Below, one piece after another: positions 49,620 to 62,446 of a DNA stretch of 64,000 bases (position 1 is its first letter; each line of letters begins with the position of its first letter). This stretch comes from Struthio camelus. Taxonomy: Eukaryota > Chordata > Aves > Struthioniformes > Struthionidae. The notes below the pieces were generated by a model. It saw nothing but the letters and a program-made list of their open reading frames with translations. It ran no database searches and had not been told where the DNA came from. Position numbers and translations under genes: made by a program. Location of the stretch: assembly GCF_040807025.1 (NCBI RefSeq), contig NC_090982.1, forward strand, positions 78,037,931 through 78,101,930, given 5' to 3'.

Positions 49620-49700
49620 AAATGCGAAGTCTTCATTGCTGGAAACTTTTACAGTTAGACCAGCACCTGCTAGAAAGATTTAAGTAGTACTGGACTATTC
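49620..49700 (+). mobile_element. Possible ancient CR1 scrap
   Basis: 'cttcattgctggaaactttt' followed by 'agttagaccagcacctgcta' parallels the old sauropsid CR1 3' text in which a 'tcattggaggtttttaag' segment is followed by 'gttagacaaacacctg'. It is short and diverged, so the call is tentative. Confidence 0.4.
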
Positions 49701-52700
49701 TGTTCTATGGGGTTCCCAGTGGGAGAGGTGGGCTTTCTCTGGCTTATGGTATTTCTCTGAGGGCTGCATGAAGTCACGGGGAACATGATCTTGGGGACCC
49801 CTCTAGAAGGTGGAGGTGGAAGGGAAGACTCACACTCTGAATCCCTCACTCATCTTTTGGATGTGTGACATAAGGCACCCCATGGCCACAAGAAGCCCTT
49901 CTTCCCCGGTGCAAATTCAGGAACTGACCTAGTGCCATGGGACAAAGCTGCCTCGAGAGCAAGCAAAGAGGTTGGCAGGCCTGGCTGAAGGAAGCAGATC
50001 TTGCATCATGTCCTCGAATCGCTCTGAAGCCAAGCGGGCTGTGCAGACGCCAATAGCAGAGTGAAAGTTGTCAGTCGTGAAAAATGACATCCTTGCTGTC
50101 ACTTGGGACCATCTGGGCCACGCGCTACTGTGCTGGTGGCAAGGATTTTGGCAGCTTTAGATCTGTTTCACCAGCACAGTTTGAGACTTGAGTTTGGAAA
50201 AAAAAGCAACCCAAAGAGAGAAAAGAAAAGAGCTCTTCAGGGGAAATGTAAAGCCAAAGAGTTTAGCATGAAATGCATTTTGAAAGCAGCTGTGGTGCCT
50301 CGTTCAGAGATAAATAAAGGCTGGTTTGAAGTGAGAGAGCTGGCTGGCAGGACACGCTGTTCCCATCTCACCAAATGTATTCCAGACCACCTTTCCTTGC
50401 AGGGCTAGGTTCCCCACAGAGCTGCTGGAGGAATCCTGGCAGAGATGAGTGTTTTGGCCTGCTATTCCAAACGGCAGGCGTGCGTCTGTGCGGGAGGCGC
50501 TGGGCACACCTTGCTCCACTGCTTGCTCTGCCCCAGATGGAGCGGTTCGCCCAGCCAGCAAACAGGAGGGTGCTGTCTCACCCCAAAACAGATCACATTT
50601 CTTGCTTTCCTTTCCCCCAGGCTTTTGAGCGAGCCCTGGTGCAAAGCCTTAAGAAGATACGAGGAGCTTAGAGAGGGCATGAGATCTGCGTTGCGTTAGG
50701 GTGGGTGTCTCTGGTTCACGTCGTGTGCATGCTGCACATACATACACGCAGGTTTTCATCAAACATGCTGTGCAAATGGAGAGTGGGAGACAGCTGTGTA
50801 ACAAACTCTTTTGCTCTCTCAAAGGAGGCCTTTTGGGGTCCCAGCTCCCACCACACTGCTGTGTGGCTGCAGCATGGAGCCATGCCACTGTGCTGGCCTC
50901 CAGAGTTGCCTCTCCTTTGGCTCCTTTATCTGCAGCACCCCTCGTCCCACCCCACCATGGAAAGTACTCCTGAGCAAGGAAATTTCTTTAAAACATAGAG
51001 GCCCCGAGCACAAGCTCCTTCCCGAAACGTGGCTGCTGAAGGCCGTGTTTGCTAGGCTCTTGACATGCAACCCCATGGTCAGAGCAGGGGCAGGACTCAA
51101 TGTCTTGGGGAGAGGGAAGCTCTACAGTGCTTCTTCTTTCTCTCTAAAGAGCTCGGAGAAGGACCCATCCACCTGGTCGTTTATTTCCACCCTTGTGAGA
51201 TTTTGAAATGAGGATTTTTAAGTGGGAGGCAGTCGTGAGAGTTTGGCTGGCAGGAGATCTGCACTGCCTGGCCCAGTAGGTAGGTCTAAATGGAGGCTGT
51301 GATGTTTGGTTGGTGAAACGCATCCGAGTCTAGAGCATTTTGACCAAAACAGGCCTTGAAGTGATCATGCTCAGCACTTTAACAGAATGAGGAATGGCTG
51401 GAGGGGGAAACATCTGGCACAGGACCAGAAGCCAGACACACTCCTAAACAAGAGAGACATGGCCTTGGAGGAGAAAAGAGGCATGTAAATGGAGACAGAA
51501 GGGGTCAAGAGCAGGTTGAGTTTCTCTGAATCTCATTTGTCTCCCTTTTGCTGCAACTGTCTAAAGTAAATATTGGGGCGCTGTGGTGTACCAGAACATG
51601 CCAGGCCATTCATCACAGGCTGTGCTGACTGCTGGGACAAGCCCATGCAGAGCAGAAGCTCCTGGCTCTCTCTAGGGGCTTTGCTTCACTTGCATCATCC
51701 ATTTGGAGGCTGCAGCCTTTCCCGTTCTGCATGCAGGCAAATACAAGCAAAGAGCTGCTCCTTCCAGGCAGGGCATTAACCCCAGCCCTGCAAATGTGAC
51801 CCCATGGTGCTTTTTTACAAGAGCTCTGGCTGGTTGTCAGTAGGGTCATTGCTCTCTCTTCTCATAGCTCATGAGCAGAGCATTGCTCTCTCTGCTCATC
51901 CCTCAGTCCAGGAGGGAATTCCTCCTAGGGCTGGATCTCTCTCCTTGAAAGGTATTACTGATCACAGTCAAACAAGCCTTCTGGGTCCACAGTACTGATA
52001 ATTTCCTTTCCTGGGCCAGTACTTTCCAATCTGAGCTGTCCCAATCTGCTTGGTGTTGCTGTTCCTCTTTGGGATGCTGGCTTTCGCTTCCCAAACAGTG
52101 TATGTAAGGATGGAGGGCAGGTTAGGGACAAGGTTTTGACCTTACTCTGCTACCAAGGGCTTGCTCTGAAAGCAAAGAGAGCTAAACTGGGTACCAGCTC
52201 TTGTCTCAAAAAAGTCCATAGCTCCGTGCCACACTCATACGGGCCATTAGAGACAAGATGGACAAGGAGTCAAATGCAGAAATCCCCAGGCGAGCTTTTT
52301 TCTTGGCTGTAGGGACACCACAGTGATAAAAGGGAGCTGGAGGAGGCCATGGCGGTTGGTTCTTCGGGGTCTCCCCCATGGATCGAGGGATGTGTGCTGC
52401 CCCAGAGGCAGTGTTTTCATTCCCAGCCTTCCCAGGGGTTTCCAGGCAGAGGATGACCAGAGCCAGGAACAAGTAGTCAGAGAGAGCAAATCCAGAGTGA
52501 GTGCGGGTAGAGCTGCCAGCAGGTCAAAGGCAGCACAGGACAGGAGAGCCGGGGAAGTCTCTGAAGCAAACGATGTATCAGGCTGATATTCCTACCAGGG
52601 CATACGAGCGAAAAGCGGAAAGTCCCTGGCTGGCTCTTCTGTGTCTGATAAGGCAGACTGGCTGTGTGCCCTGCTGAGGATGGACTTGCTTGCAGATCCT

Positions 52701-54806
52701 TTGTTACAGGAAACAGAGAGGAGAGGCCTCAGGAGAGTAGTCAGAGTGATGGGACAATAAAGGAGGCTCCAAGCAGAGCGGCTGTCTTAGCTAGGCTCTT
52801 GAACTACATGGGGAAGTTGTTGCAAGGTCCCAGGGAGCAGGCCCAGGAGCTTCTGGCCTATGCACTGCGAGATTAGCACTGAAGCCCACTTGGCCTCATC
52901 TCCTCTTTCCTGGTGCTGGCAGTTACACTAGGACTCACCTGGAAACGTGCTGGCCCCCGTGGGAACCATGAAGGTCTTTCAAAACCTCCTCCTCCTGCTC
53001 CTGGAAGGCCAGCCCAGCACCCTGTCCCCTGACAGCTAGAAACCTCCTGTTGTCCCACTGCAGTGCTCCCAGGACCAGCCCAGCTGCTCCTGCGCTCATG
53101 GTGTCCACAGGCCTGAAATGATCCGTGTCCATCCCTGAAATGATCAGGTTGCAAATTTAAAAGAAATAGGAGTCTCCTCCTCACACTCTGTGTAGATAAA
53201 TCACGGACACCTGCAGTACAGGGTCCTGGAGGAGCCAGATGCTCAGCCAGGCACTAGTCAAACGCATCAGGGTAGGTACACTGCTGCCCATTAAACCCCC
53301 CGGGGCCCAGGCAAGCTCCACCTGGGCAAGTTCCTGTGCTAGTGACTGCTGGAAGCTGAGAGGGGATAGCAGAGAAGGATAACTCTGGTTTACTCTGTTT
53401 CTTGTGCTTTTTCTTATGTATTTAGTAGTGGTCTCTGCTGAAGAGAGATCTAGAGTGATATGGCCTCTGCCCTGACCCAGGACAGCCATCCTTAGGCTGT
53501 GTCCTATGCCCTTTGCACTGCTAAATTTCATCCCATATCTATTGCACTCATTTCCTCCTGTAAGACACTCTGACACTCCTCTGAGTTATCAGTGAATGTC
53601 ATTAACCTGCTCCCACATTTCGTGTTACTATCCCACACCCAGCCTCACTGGGTGCCCAAGCAGCTCTCCGAAGCACCAAGGACCCTAATCACTGCCCTTT
53701 CAAAACACCCTGCTGCAGCATACCCTCACGCTCTGACTTATCCACCTGCCTCACTAATCCTCACCTCCTCTGGTATTGCCAAAATCAAATGGCATCTCCA
53801 CCTGCGTCCTTCCTCCCACTCCCATGTGCCTCATGATGCACCCCTCTGGGCAAGATTTACCGGGCAAAGCAACTGTGTGGGCAAGAAGGAAGCTTTGGTT
53901 TAATTAAAATGCACCAGGACTGCAGAGATCAGGTTTAGCACTCGTGTGGGAAGCAAACACCTGGCTGAGGATGGGGAACAGTTGCACATTCGTGCTGAGA
54001 TGTGCAGGGAGGCCAAGGATAACAGAGTCAGGACTGAGGGGTCCCAGGAGAGTGGACAGGGTCTGCATTTAGGAAATGGGGGGTATGTGCCAGGATGAGG
54101 GGTACCAGCAGTGCTGGGCTAGCAGAGCACTGCAAGGCAGCCCTGTCCTTCGTCCCTGGGAGATTTTCACCTACTGAATGCCTGTCACATCCTGAGGAAG
54201 TGGCGCGGCTGCAGATAGAGATGTAAGCTTTGTCTGGGAGGGAGTGTGACGGCCCTTTGACCTGGTATCCTGCAGGGCAAGAACTCCCCTGGCTCCCAGC
54301 ATTGCCTGAACAATGCTGAACCAAATGATCCTGCCTCTCCAAAAAATCCCAGCGAGCAGAAAAAGCCAGCCACCCATTGGGAAAGAGAAGGAAGGCACCG
54401 CCGAGCCTCTTCTTTCTTTTGTTCGGATGGGCAGAGTCCAAGGCTATCCACCACCGTTCCTGGCTGCACGCATGTGTTAGCACATCCTGGAGCCCAACAG
54501 GAGCTGGCAGCCGAGAAAAGTAAGCTGGAAAGGACCGTGCCTGTGGGCATTCAGCCATCCAGGGGGGCCCAGGACTCAGGGCATGATGGATGAGTTTGTG
54601 CAGTCTTTTTATGCACTCCCTGTGCTACTGTTTGCTCACAGTGATGGGCCCTTTCAGCTCCTTACAGTAAAGAAAGGGTTCATCCCTGCTGCCCAGGGAG
54701 GCTGAGGTAGCAGGGCTGGTATAGTGTTTCAGAGCAGCCTGGACCACCTTAGGAGCTGACTGTGGCATAGAAAATTGCTGATGGGTCACTCTACCACATT
54801 TTAAGC

Positions 54807-54827
54807 TTTTTTTTTTTTTTTTTTTTT
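54807..54827 (+). repeat. Run of 21 T
   Basis: An uninterrupted T21 tract, equal to A21 on the minus strand. It could be the A-tail of a minus-strand retroposed copy, but I recognise no processed gene next to it and no flanking target-site duplication. Confidence 0.95.
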
Positions 54828-57180
54828 GAAATTAAAGGAATTTCTCATGACAGGGATGCATGCAGTGAACACAGCAAGGCTCAGAGCTGTGCACAGAGTA
54901 AGGGGCTGCTCTGAGTGATGCCTGCTCTCCTCTTAAGTCTTTAGCAGCACCAGTTACTGCATCCCATGTACCGTTTCTGGAGGGGCAAGAACATGCATGG
55001 TTATCTTCTGTCAAGACACCCATTTCCCCCAGGAAAAATGGGGTAGAGGGGTGGCAGATCTACTCTCCCACTTGTGGCCTGCCTCGTCTACTTAGAGGAG
55101 ACTGAAAACTCTTTAGGGAGGGGATTAGCTTTTGTTTTGGGGCTCAGAGTAGGTCTGAGTCTTTAAACACCATCCATAATAATGATGATTCCTGCATAGC
55201 TTGGACTTGCACGCATGGCTGACATGTACCTGTAATCTGAGTGCTATGATCCTTGCAGTGTGCAGGAAACCCAAGCCATCATGCTGAGTGCTGGCACTGG
55301 CCACTGCAAACGCATCAGCTCCATCTTTCCCCTCTACTGTCCTAAAGGAGGGGAGGTGACCGCCATGCTCCTCCAGGCCAGGGAGCTCTGCTTTGATTGC
55401 ACAGAGCTTGTCTTTGCAGGAGGCACTATCTCAAGGACTCTGATGTGCTGAGATGAGTCCACAAGCCTCACCTCCTGCGACTCTGGGAGTCCTTCTTTGC
55501 TCTTCTCGCACAAATACTGAGCAAAATCAAAATGCCTCCCGAACCTCTGACAGCAAAAGAGGTGTTTGTGGGGATGCCAGAGGAGCTGAGCACATGATGC
55601 CTTTGAATGCACCCTGGAGCGCATGGTAAAAGGATTTGCACACAGTGAGCATAGGAGGAAGCCGAAATCCCCATCCTAGCACGTCTCTGCTACTCTTCTT
55701 TAAGCTCCCAAGATGGTACACACATTTCTGTCCTGCATCAGCTCAGGGCTGATAGCCCTGAGCCCTGCATGGACCCCTTCATCCGCTGCTTGATGTCTCA
55801 CTCCAAACTATGCTCCAGCCCCGTGGCGAGAAATAGAGGGCGGCATCACATTGGTGCTCCAGACACAGTCCCTAGTGCCACTCCCTGGCTTTGGCTCTAG
55901 TGCCACTGTGAAAATATACCTTATCCTCTAAGTGTGGTTGTCAGGTTGTCACCAGATTGTGCATGGCCTGTGTGAGGATGCTGAAAGCCACCTGGTTTAC
56001 AGCCAGGTGGGCCGAGACCCTTGCTAAGCCCACAGTGAGTGAACGCCAGTGAATAATTCACAGCTAATCAAGGATGTTTTGCAGTAAGCTCTGAGCCACG
56101 CACAGCAAATATCTCACACTGACGTTGTTTACCTCTGCAGTAAAATAAGATGCTGGTTACACAGCAGTAGATTAAAGGGCTCCTAATGTCTTTATTGGGT
56201 ACAAGATACACATACTCAGTCCGGTAACTATCTTCAAAGCAAAAAATTAAAGGCAAAACTAAATGATCAAGGCAGAACTCAGCATTTCATCAGCCTTTTC
56301 ACAATCTGCTCAGGTCTGCAGATTATACAGCCCTGCGTGTACTTGTTTAAAGAATCACAATGTTATAAATCAGGTTCATATCCTTAAAGGAACATTTGCA
56401 ACCCCCTCTTACCCCCCACCCCCAGGGCCTTGCCCTCCCTCCTCTCGCATCATATCAGCCAGGCCCCAGTCAGTGGCTGCATTCTTGCAGGAGTGCTGAT
56501 TGCTCCTCTCTTATGGAGGACACCAAAATGCTGTCGAGGAGTGCCGGACTGCAGGGCAGAGAAGCTGCCGTGGCCCTGCTCAGATGCAGCCAGGTGTCTG
56601 TTTGGTGAAGCTCTCCAGGTAGCAACAAAACTCCAGATCCTAAAGACACTAAGAGGCCGAACTTCCCTTGCTGACAATAGGAGTGCAGCTTGGCTGGGCA
56701 GCACGCCTTCTTGCCATGCTCTCTTTGGGTTTCAGCTGCTGCCCATCACCATGATCCCTGGCCTCCTTCTGTGCAATTGTTCTCTGGATCGTTTTCATTT
56801 CAGGATCCCAGCTGTGCTTTGGAGAAGGGTGTGGGGATTATTATTAAACTGGGGAATTACAGTAGTGGTGGCAGTGGGTTGCGTTGCAGCATGTGCAGGG
56901 AACTTTCACTTCCCTTTACCGCGAGTGCCCCAGTGAAGGCAGCAGATTTTTTCAGAGATTTTTCCTTTGAAATGGCTACCCCAGTTCCCAGTGCCTTCAG
57001 GAGGAAATGAGAGCAAGAACCTGCAAGTACCGGTACCCTTTTCTTTGGTCTCCAGACCCCTGCTAGCCCTTAAGTCTCTTACAGGCTTCCAGGCAATCCT
57101 ACAGAGCAGAGTGCACTGCATCAATGAAGCAGGTCTGCAGATCACCCATCAGGTTTTCATGGCTCTGCCACAGACCCTCA

Positions 57181-57234
57181 GGCAACAGTTTAGGAACTGC
57201 TGCATTTGGCAACAGTTTAGGAACTGCTGCATTT
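57181..57234 (+). repeat. Perfect 27-bp tandem duplication
   Basis: Two identical adjacent 27-bp units, each starting GGCAACAGTT and ending TGCATTT. The identity points to a recent slippage or duplication event. No function is suggested. Confidence 0.95.
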
Positions 57235-60200
57235 AAAGGATTGTGCAGAAAAAAGGGTAGATCAAAATGTTATTGATTGCAGAACCTGATCCCGGAGCAG
57301 AGCAAAGCGCTTATGCAACAGGAATAAACAAACACAGCTAGACTACCGCAGGAAGTGGAGGCCACTAACCCACTGCAAGGTCTAGCCACAGACCATGCCG
57401 TCTCCTTTGACCTGCCTTAACTTTGAGGCCTTGATCCCTGCTGATGTCCCCTTCTGTGATGTCGGTCACAGAAGGCTGCCATTCGAGCAATGGTGGTATA
57501 TGAACTGTACTAGGTTTCCTTACGTTTGTTCTTTTGCATTGGGCTTAGCCCCTATGGGTTCTGTTGCTCAGGAGGCATCTTTAGCCACAGTATGAGCAGG
57601 AGTCTGAGTTTCCGTTCCAGTGGCCCCTGAAGACATAGCAGCGTCCATCCCAGGACATTAAGCTGTGAGGATGGAAGTAAATGAAGTAAATGTTCCCGCA
57701 TGCTGGAACACTATTGTCCAGCTGAGGATGCTGAAAAATCCTCAGCACCATTCCTGCCAGGTTTTGGCCCAGGTCAACTAGCCCTGCACCAAACAACCAC
57801 CTGAGGCCAAGCACCTTGTGTGCCATGCCGGTTGGCCTCAGGGCCAGAAAGCTGATTTCCTAGTACAGATGTAGCTGGAGGGTGTAGTTCTAGACGCTGA
57901 TTTCAGCATGATGGTTCCAGAAGCAAGTGTGTCATGGTGAGTTATTGCATTTAACCCCCTGAGAGGCCAGGGGGCTGCAGCCGCAAGGGAGGCCAGCTTG
58001 GGCTGGAGATGCTCATCCCTTACCTCTGGGAACAGAAAACTTATTTCCCCAGCCCCCTCAGCTACCCTGCCTGCTCGTGCCTCCCATCCGTCACCTCCTG
58101 GGGGGATCTGAACCAGCATAAAGGGAATGAACAGCTCCGTGACCTCCTGCTCAGTCCAGCACAGCCAGTCTGCCTTTGCAGCCACTGCCCCACACTACAG
58201 GCACGGCTAAGACCCCATGAGAGTCCGCTCTCGTGGACGCAGGTCCTTGGCTGGAATAGCTTGGTGCAGCTTCACTGGTGTCTCCGAATCATTGGCTGCT
58301 TTCTGGTAAAGGATGCTCTCACCTGGCAGAACCAGGTGAGGGTTGTGGATGGTGTAACTCTGCTGCAGGGGAGAGGGGACATGGCTGGCCAGTTTGCCCT
58401 GGAGCCACTGGCTTACTGGTTAGCTTAGGACCAGTCAGCACCACAACCACAGCAGGCTCTATCCCCCAGGGACCTGGGAGGAGGAAGAAAGCAAGGTGAG
58501 GGGGCTCAGGGGGTGCCTGCTGCTCATGGTAGCCTGTCACCCTTTACAGATGCCACACAGAGGCAGGAAGTGTTTTTGCTTGGTGAAAGCCACCCGGGGT
58601 GGAAATATTAGAACCTTGAGCCTACAGGGAAGGGCCAGACCAACTCCTGGGACCTGGACTGCAAAGCTGAAATCAGACACGTGTCACAGCAATGACGTGA
58701 CATCCTTACGTAAGGGGAATTACCCATCCCTTGGTGTCCTCAGGTCAGGAGAGAGGTAGGGTCAATAGTCAGAAAGGAGCCGCGGGGTTGGGTAATATTC
58801 AATTAGGGCAATATTAAATGGCCTGGGGAGTACCAGCATGGTCTCTGATGCTGTGGCTGTGCAGGCACACAAGTCGGGCAGGCAAATAGATCCTGTTGGG
58901 TCAAAGCCGTCTGTATCTATAAATCATACCTGCCAGAGGAATGCAGCCACATCTGCGCTGAAGTGCTTTTGCTCTGCTGCCTTCAGAGACTGTGACTTTG
59001 GCAAAGGCATGGGGAAGCTTCTAGCCATGGGGATGCACCAGAGCCCACCCTGTCCATGTTGTCACTGCCTCTGCCCTGATCCCAAAGTCCCCAGACACCA
59101 GCACATGCCAACACAAGTGCTGGCAGGGAGCCTCGCTCTCCTGGAGTGAGCCAGAAGGGCTTTTCACTTGCTATGCTTGCGGTTCAGTAGTTATCACAGC
59201 GGGCTTAGCTGAGGCTTGTGGCCCTGAGCCTCATGCTGCATGTTGGCTCCTGACAGCTCCCACAGTTTCTGTTTCCCAGTCATCCTCCTCCTTTCATTTT
59301 TTTATGTTTTCTCTTTGACTATAAATGGCCCAAGAGGGACTTCCCAGTCCTGCTGAGGAAGAGGTAATAATCCCTTCCTGAAGGAAGCGTCCAGGAAGCC
59401 TGAAGGACCCTTCTCATCCCAGAGTAAGTGATGCCAAACAACATCCCCAGGCAGGAAATGCTGGAGGCAGCAAATGGAGCTGATGCTGCCAGGAGTGAAG
59501 CTCCTTAGCACTTTGCGGAGGAAATATAGCTGCTGCTGTTAGTTCATTAACATGCCGGGTGGTTCCTAGGAACGGCTCCTTTTACAGCCGTGCAGTGAGT
59601 GCACCCCGAGGCACCTTCACCAGGCAGAGTCTCTCCTACGCTCCAGTTGTTTGTGTTTCTTGATGCACACATCCAAATATTGCAAAGCATTAGAGCCCCA
59701 GGTTTGCCATGAAAGCAGGTGGCACACTGCTGAACTGCCCAAAGTCCCTTTGTGGGCCTCCAAGGAGTACTTCCAGTGGGAAGATTTACTTCTTTCTGTT
59801 CTACTGTCTAGAACTGCTCTCTCTCAGAGAGAGCAGCCATGCATATGCAAGATATCCAGAGATCTTTGTTTTAGACACAAAATCTTCTTCTTTTGAGACT
59901 CTTCTCTTCTCCCAGGTGAATCTACCTACATGGTGGCCCAGGGGATCTCTAAGAAAATTTGCATTCAGGCTCTTTACTCTTGGATGGCGCTGGAGGCTGT
60001 TGATCCTGTATAGCGGCTGGGGTTGTATCCTGCCACAGAAGCAGCCCTCTACACAGGACGGACACAGCCGATTAATACGATGCATTTCTCTCCATTAGTG
60101 TTCAGAGCAGACCCCGACATTGCCTAATTGGTTTGATTTGTCTGCATTAAATATTTACTATCTACAGTTAACTCTTCCATTAACTATGATGCATCATGTT

Positions 60201-60743
60201 TGACTGCATAAAAATGTTGTAGTGATTCCAGAGCCGGCAGAAAACTCTCAGAAAACTGCTGTGCAGGGTTAATACTGGAAACCACAAGATGATCTAGGGC
60301 TGAGTTCAAACAAACACGCACGAGCCTGGAAACACATTTGGGCTGGCAAAAAACATCAGACAAGCGGGCACATCCACCTGCATGGCCTTCATTCCTTCTT
60401 CCTTCATTTATGTAGGTATAAGGGCTTGCACATGGACCTGGGGGTTTGCTCTCATGCAAGCAGGAATGAGCACACGTTTGGCTTAAGAACCACAGAGTAC
60501 TCAATTCCCAGCAAAGCCTCTGGGTTTAGCTTTGTGGCTATCCCAGAGTTCACGATGTTATTAGGGTTAACGAGAAGTATCTCTTGTATATACATGACAC
60601 TCAGACCCATGGGCACAGGGTGAGGGATGGATCTCCTATGACGAGGGCAAAGCTAGGCAGTTAGGAAACAAAAGCAGTTTAAGAAATGATGGAGAAAGAA
60701 ACTGGACCCTGAAAACTTGAACTGTTTGGTTTTTATTCCTTTT

Positions 60744-61144
60744 CACAGAATCACAGAATGGTTTAGGTTGGAAGGGACCTCTGGAGATCATCTAGTCCAA
60801 CCTCCCTGCTCAAGCAGGGACCTCTAGAGCATATTGCCCAGGGTCACATCCAGACGGGTTTTGAATATCTCCAGGGAAGGAGACTCCACCACCTCTCTGG
60901 GCAACCTGTTCCAATGCTCTGTCATCCTCACAGTCAAGAAGTTTTTTCTCAGGTTTAGGTGGAACTTCCTGTGGTTCAGTTTCTGCCCGTTGCCTCTTGT
61001 CCTGTTGCTGGGCACCACGGAGAAGAGACTGGCCTCATCCTCTTGACACCCTCCCTTCAGATACTTGTACACGTTGATGAGATCCCCTCTCAGTCTTCTC
61101 TTCTCCAGGCTGAACAGGCCCAGCTCTCGCAGTCTTTCTTCATT
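60744..61144 (-). mobile_element. CR1 LINE, 5'-truncated, well preserved 3' end
   Basis: The element lies on the minus strand, with its 3' end at the left marked by two CACAGAAT octamers (ATTCTGTG in sense), followed by the CR1 3' UTR and the end of its reverse-transcriptase frame. Read in sense, the frame gives '[20 protein letters not shown]', the usual CR1 C-terminus. It is cut off at the 5' side at about 61144, as most CR1 copies are. Its low divergence makes it the youngest CR1 copy in the window and the best evidence for an avian host. Confidence 0.93.
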
Positions 61145-61429
61145 TTGAGCTGTTCTTTCTTTCTGTCACTCGGACAAGGTTTGGATTGAGAAAGAACCTT
61201 TGCAAAATGGAAAGTCGAAGCATCCTGTTTCCAAGCTGTCGCAATGACTCTTTCCAGCCCTGCTCCCTTCGGAAATCGCAGCGGAAAGTTCTCACACTTC
61301 CCAAATTTCTCCCTCTTGCTCCTGCATCCAAAGCACTCTCCTCTTCCAGACTGACCGGTTACAAACCGCACGCGAGCTTTGCCCGCTGCTAACCTGGCTT
61401 TTGTCCAAATCGCTCCAGACTTTGCTTCT

Positions 61430-62440
61430 CAGAGAGTTACTGCAAGATTTCCCCTTGTCCGAGGAACGGCTGCGGGATCGCGGCCAGGCGTCTCTGGACC
61501 GGCCGGCCTCTCCCAGCACTTTCCCCCCCACGCTCGGAGAGGCCGTTCACTCCCTGCTTTGCTGTTGGGGAAGTTTTCTCAGCCTCCTCTCTCAGGGGAA
61601 GGAAAACGGTTCCTTTAGAGGCCGTTTTAAAGGCAGTGTTTGCCATCTAGTGGGAAAGCAGGGTCTGGGCATCCCTGTTCCCTGCTCGGGGCGGCGGTGG
61701 GACCCGGCTTCACCCTGTTTTTAGCATTCTGGGAGCTGCCGGCATGAGACAGCACCGTACTCCCGCCGGCCCATCGCGCCGTGCCGATCCCTGCTCCTTT
61801 CCTCCCCTGGGATCATTTTGGGGTAACCTGCCCTGTGGGGGAAGTGCCCCCTAGACCGGCCTCCCCACACGCAGCCCCACAGCCTGCATCCCCGTGGCGC
61901 CAGCCAGCCAGCCGTGGGCGAAGGCCACGGGGAAGGTGCCGGCGGGTGCGAGGGCTGCTGCAGGCCTCCCGCCAGCGTGCGGGGCGCTCCCCAGGTGTGG
62001 TTATTTTTACCCCAGAAAAGGGAAGGAACCAGGTTTTGAGGGTTCCCCCCCCACCACCCCCCGCCCCATGGTGGGCTGGGGGCCCTTGCAGCAGGCCGCC
62101 GTCGCCATGGCAACGGGGCCTGCCCTGCCGCCTGCTCCCTCAGCCGCACCTGGAGGGGTCTCAGCCCGGCCCGGTGGGGAGGAGGAGGAGGAGGAGGCCG
62201 GGGGGAAGGCTGGCACCCGCTCTCCTCCGCTCTCGTTTTTGGGGGGGGGGGCGTTACGGCAGGGCGGGCGGCATTTCCAAGCCTGTGGCTGAGTCCCAGG
62301 CAGCGCAGCAGGGCCCGCGGCCAAGCCTGCGGCTCCCAGCCCCGGCGGCAGGCCCCAGGGGCGGTGGTAAATGCCGGGGTGCCACATCAGCTTTTTGCAG
62401 CCCTTTGCCTGCCTCAGGGAGCTCACTGGGCCCTTTGCAG
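61430..62440 (+). promoter_or_regulatory. CpG-rich promoter-like region
   Basis: GC and CpG density rise sharply from about 61430, with a GGA run (about 62177-62197) and an 11-G run at 62241-62251. The region ends in a pyrimidine-rich tract and CAG (62440) directly before the exon with the start codon at 62447. It probably contains the promoter and a 5' UTR exon of the right-hand gene, but I cannot fix the donor of that exon. Confidence 0.5.
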
Positions 62441-62446
62441 CCAGCC

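Larger units (their letters stand above)
41480..60740. other. About 19 kb without a recognised gene
   Basis: I found no chemokine-like CC motif in a spliced context and no exon series for CCL27 or IL11RA, the next genes in the mammalian order. Open frames of up to about 220 codons exist on both strands (for example 43001-43561 plus, 45115-45786 minus) but carry no recognisable domain. Visible repeats are a CR1 scrap near 49.6 kb, a T21 run at 54.8 kb and a 27-bp tandem duplication at 57.2 kb. Confidence 0.5.

Noticed and set aside
53592-53903. Possible third chemokine downstream of CCL19
   Set aside because: No adjacent cysteine pair, no chemokine core and no fitting splice sites.
54807-54827. 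T21 tract as the tail of a processed pseudogene
   Set aside because: No recognisable gene sequence lies beside it and I see no target-site duplication.
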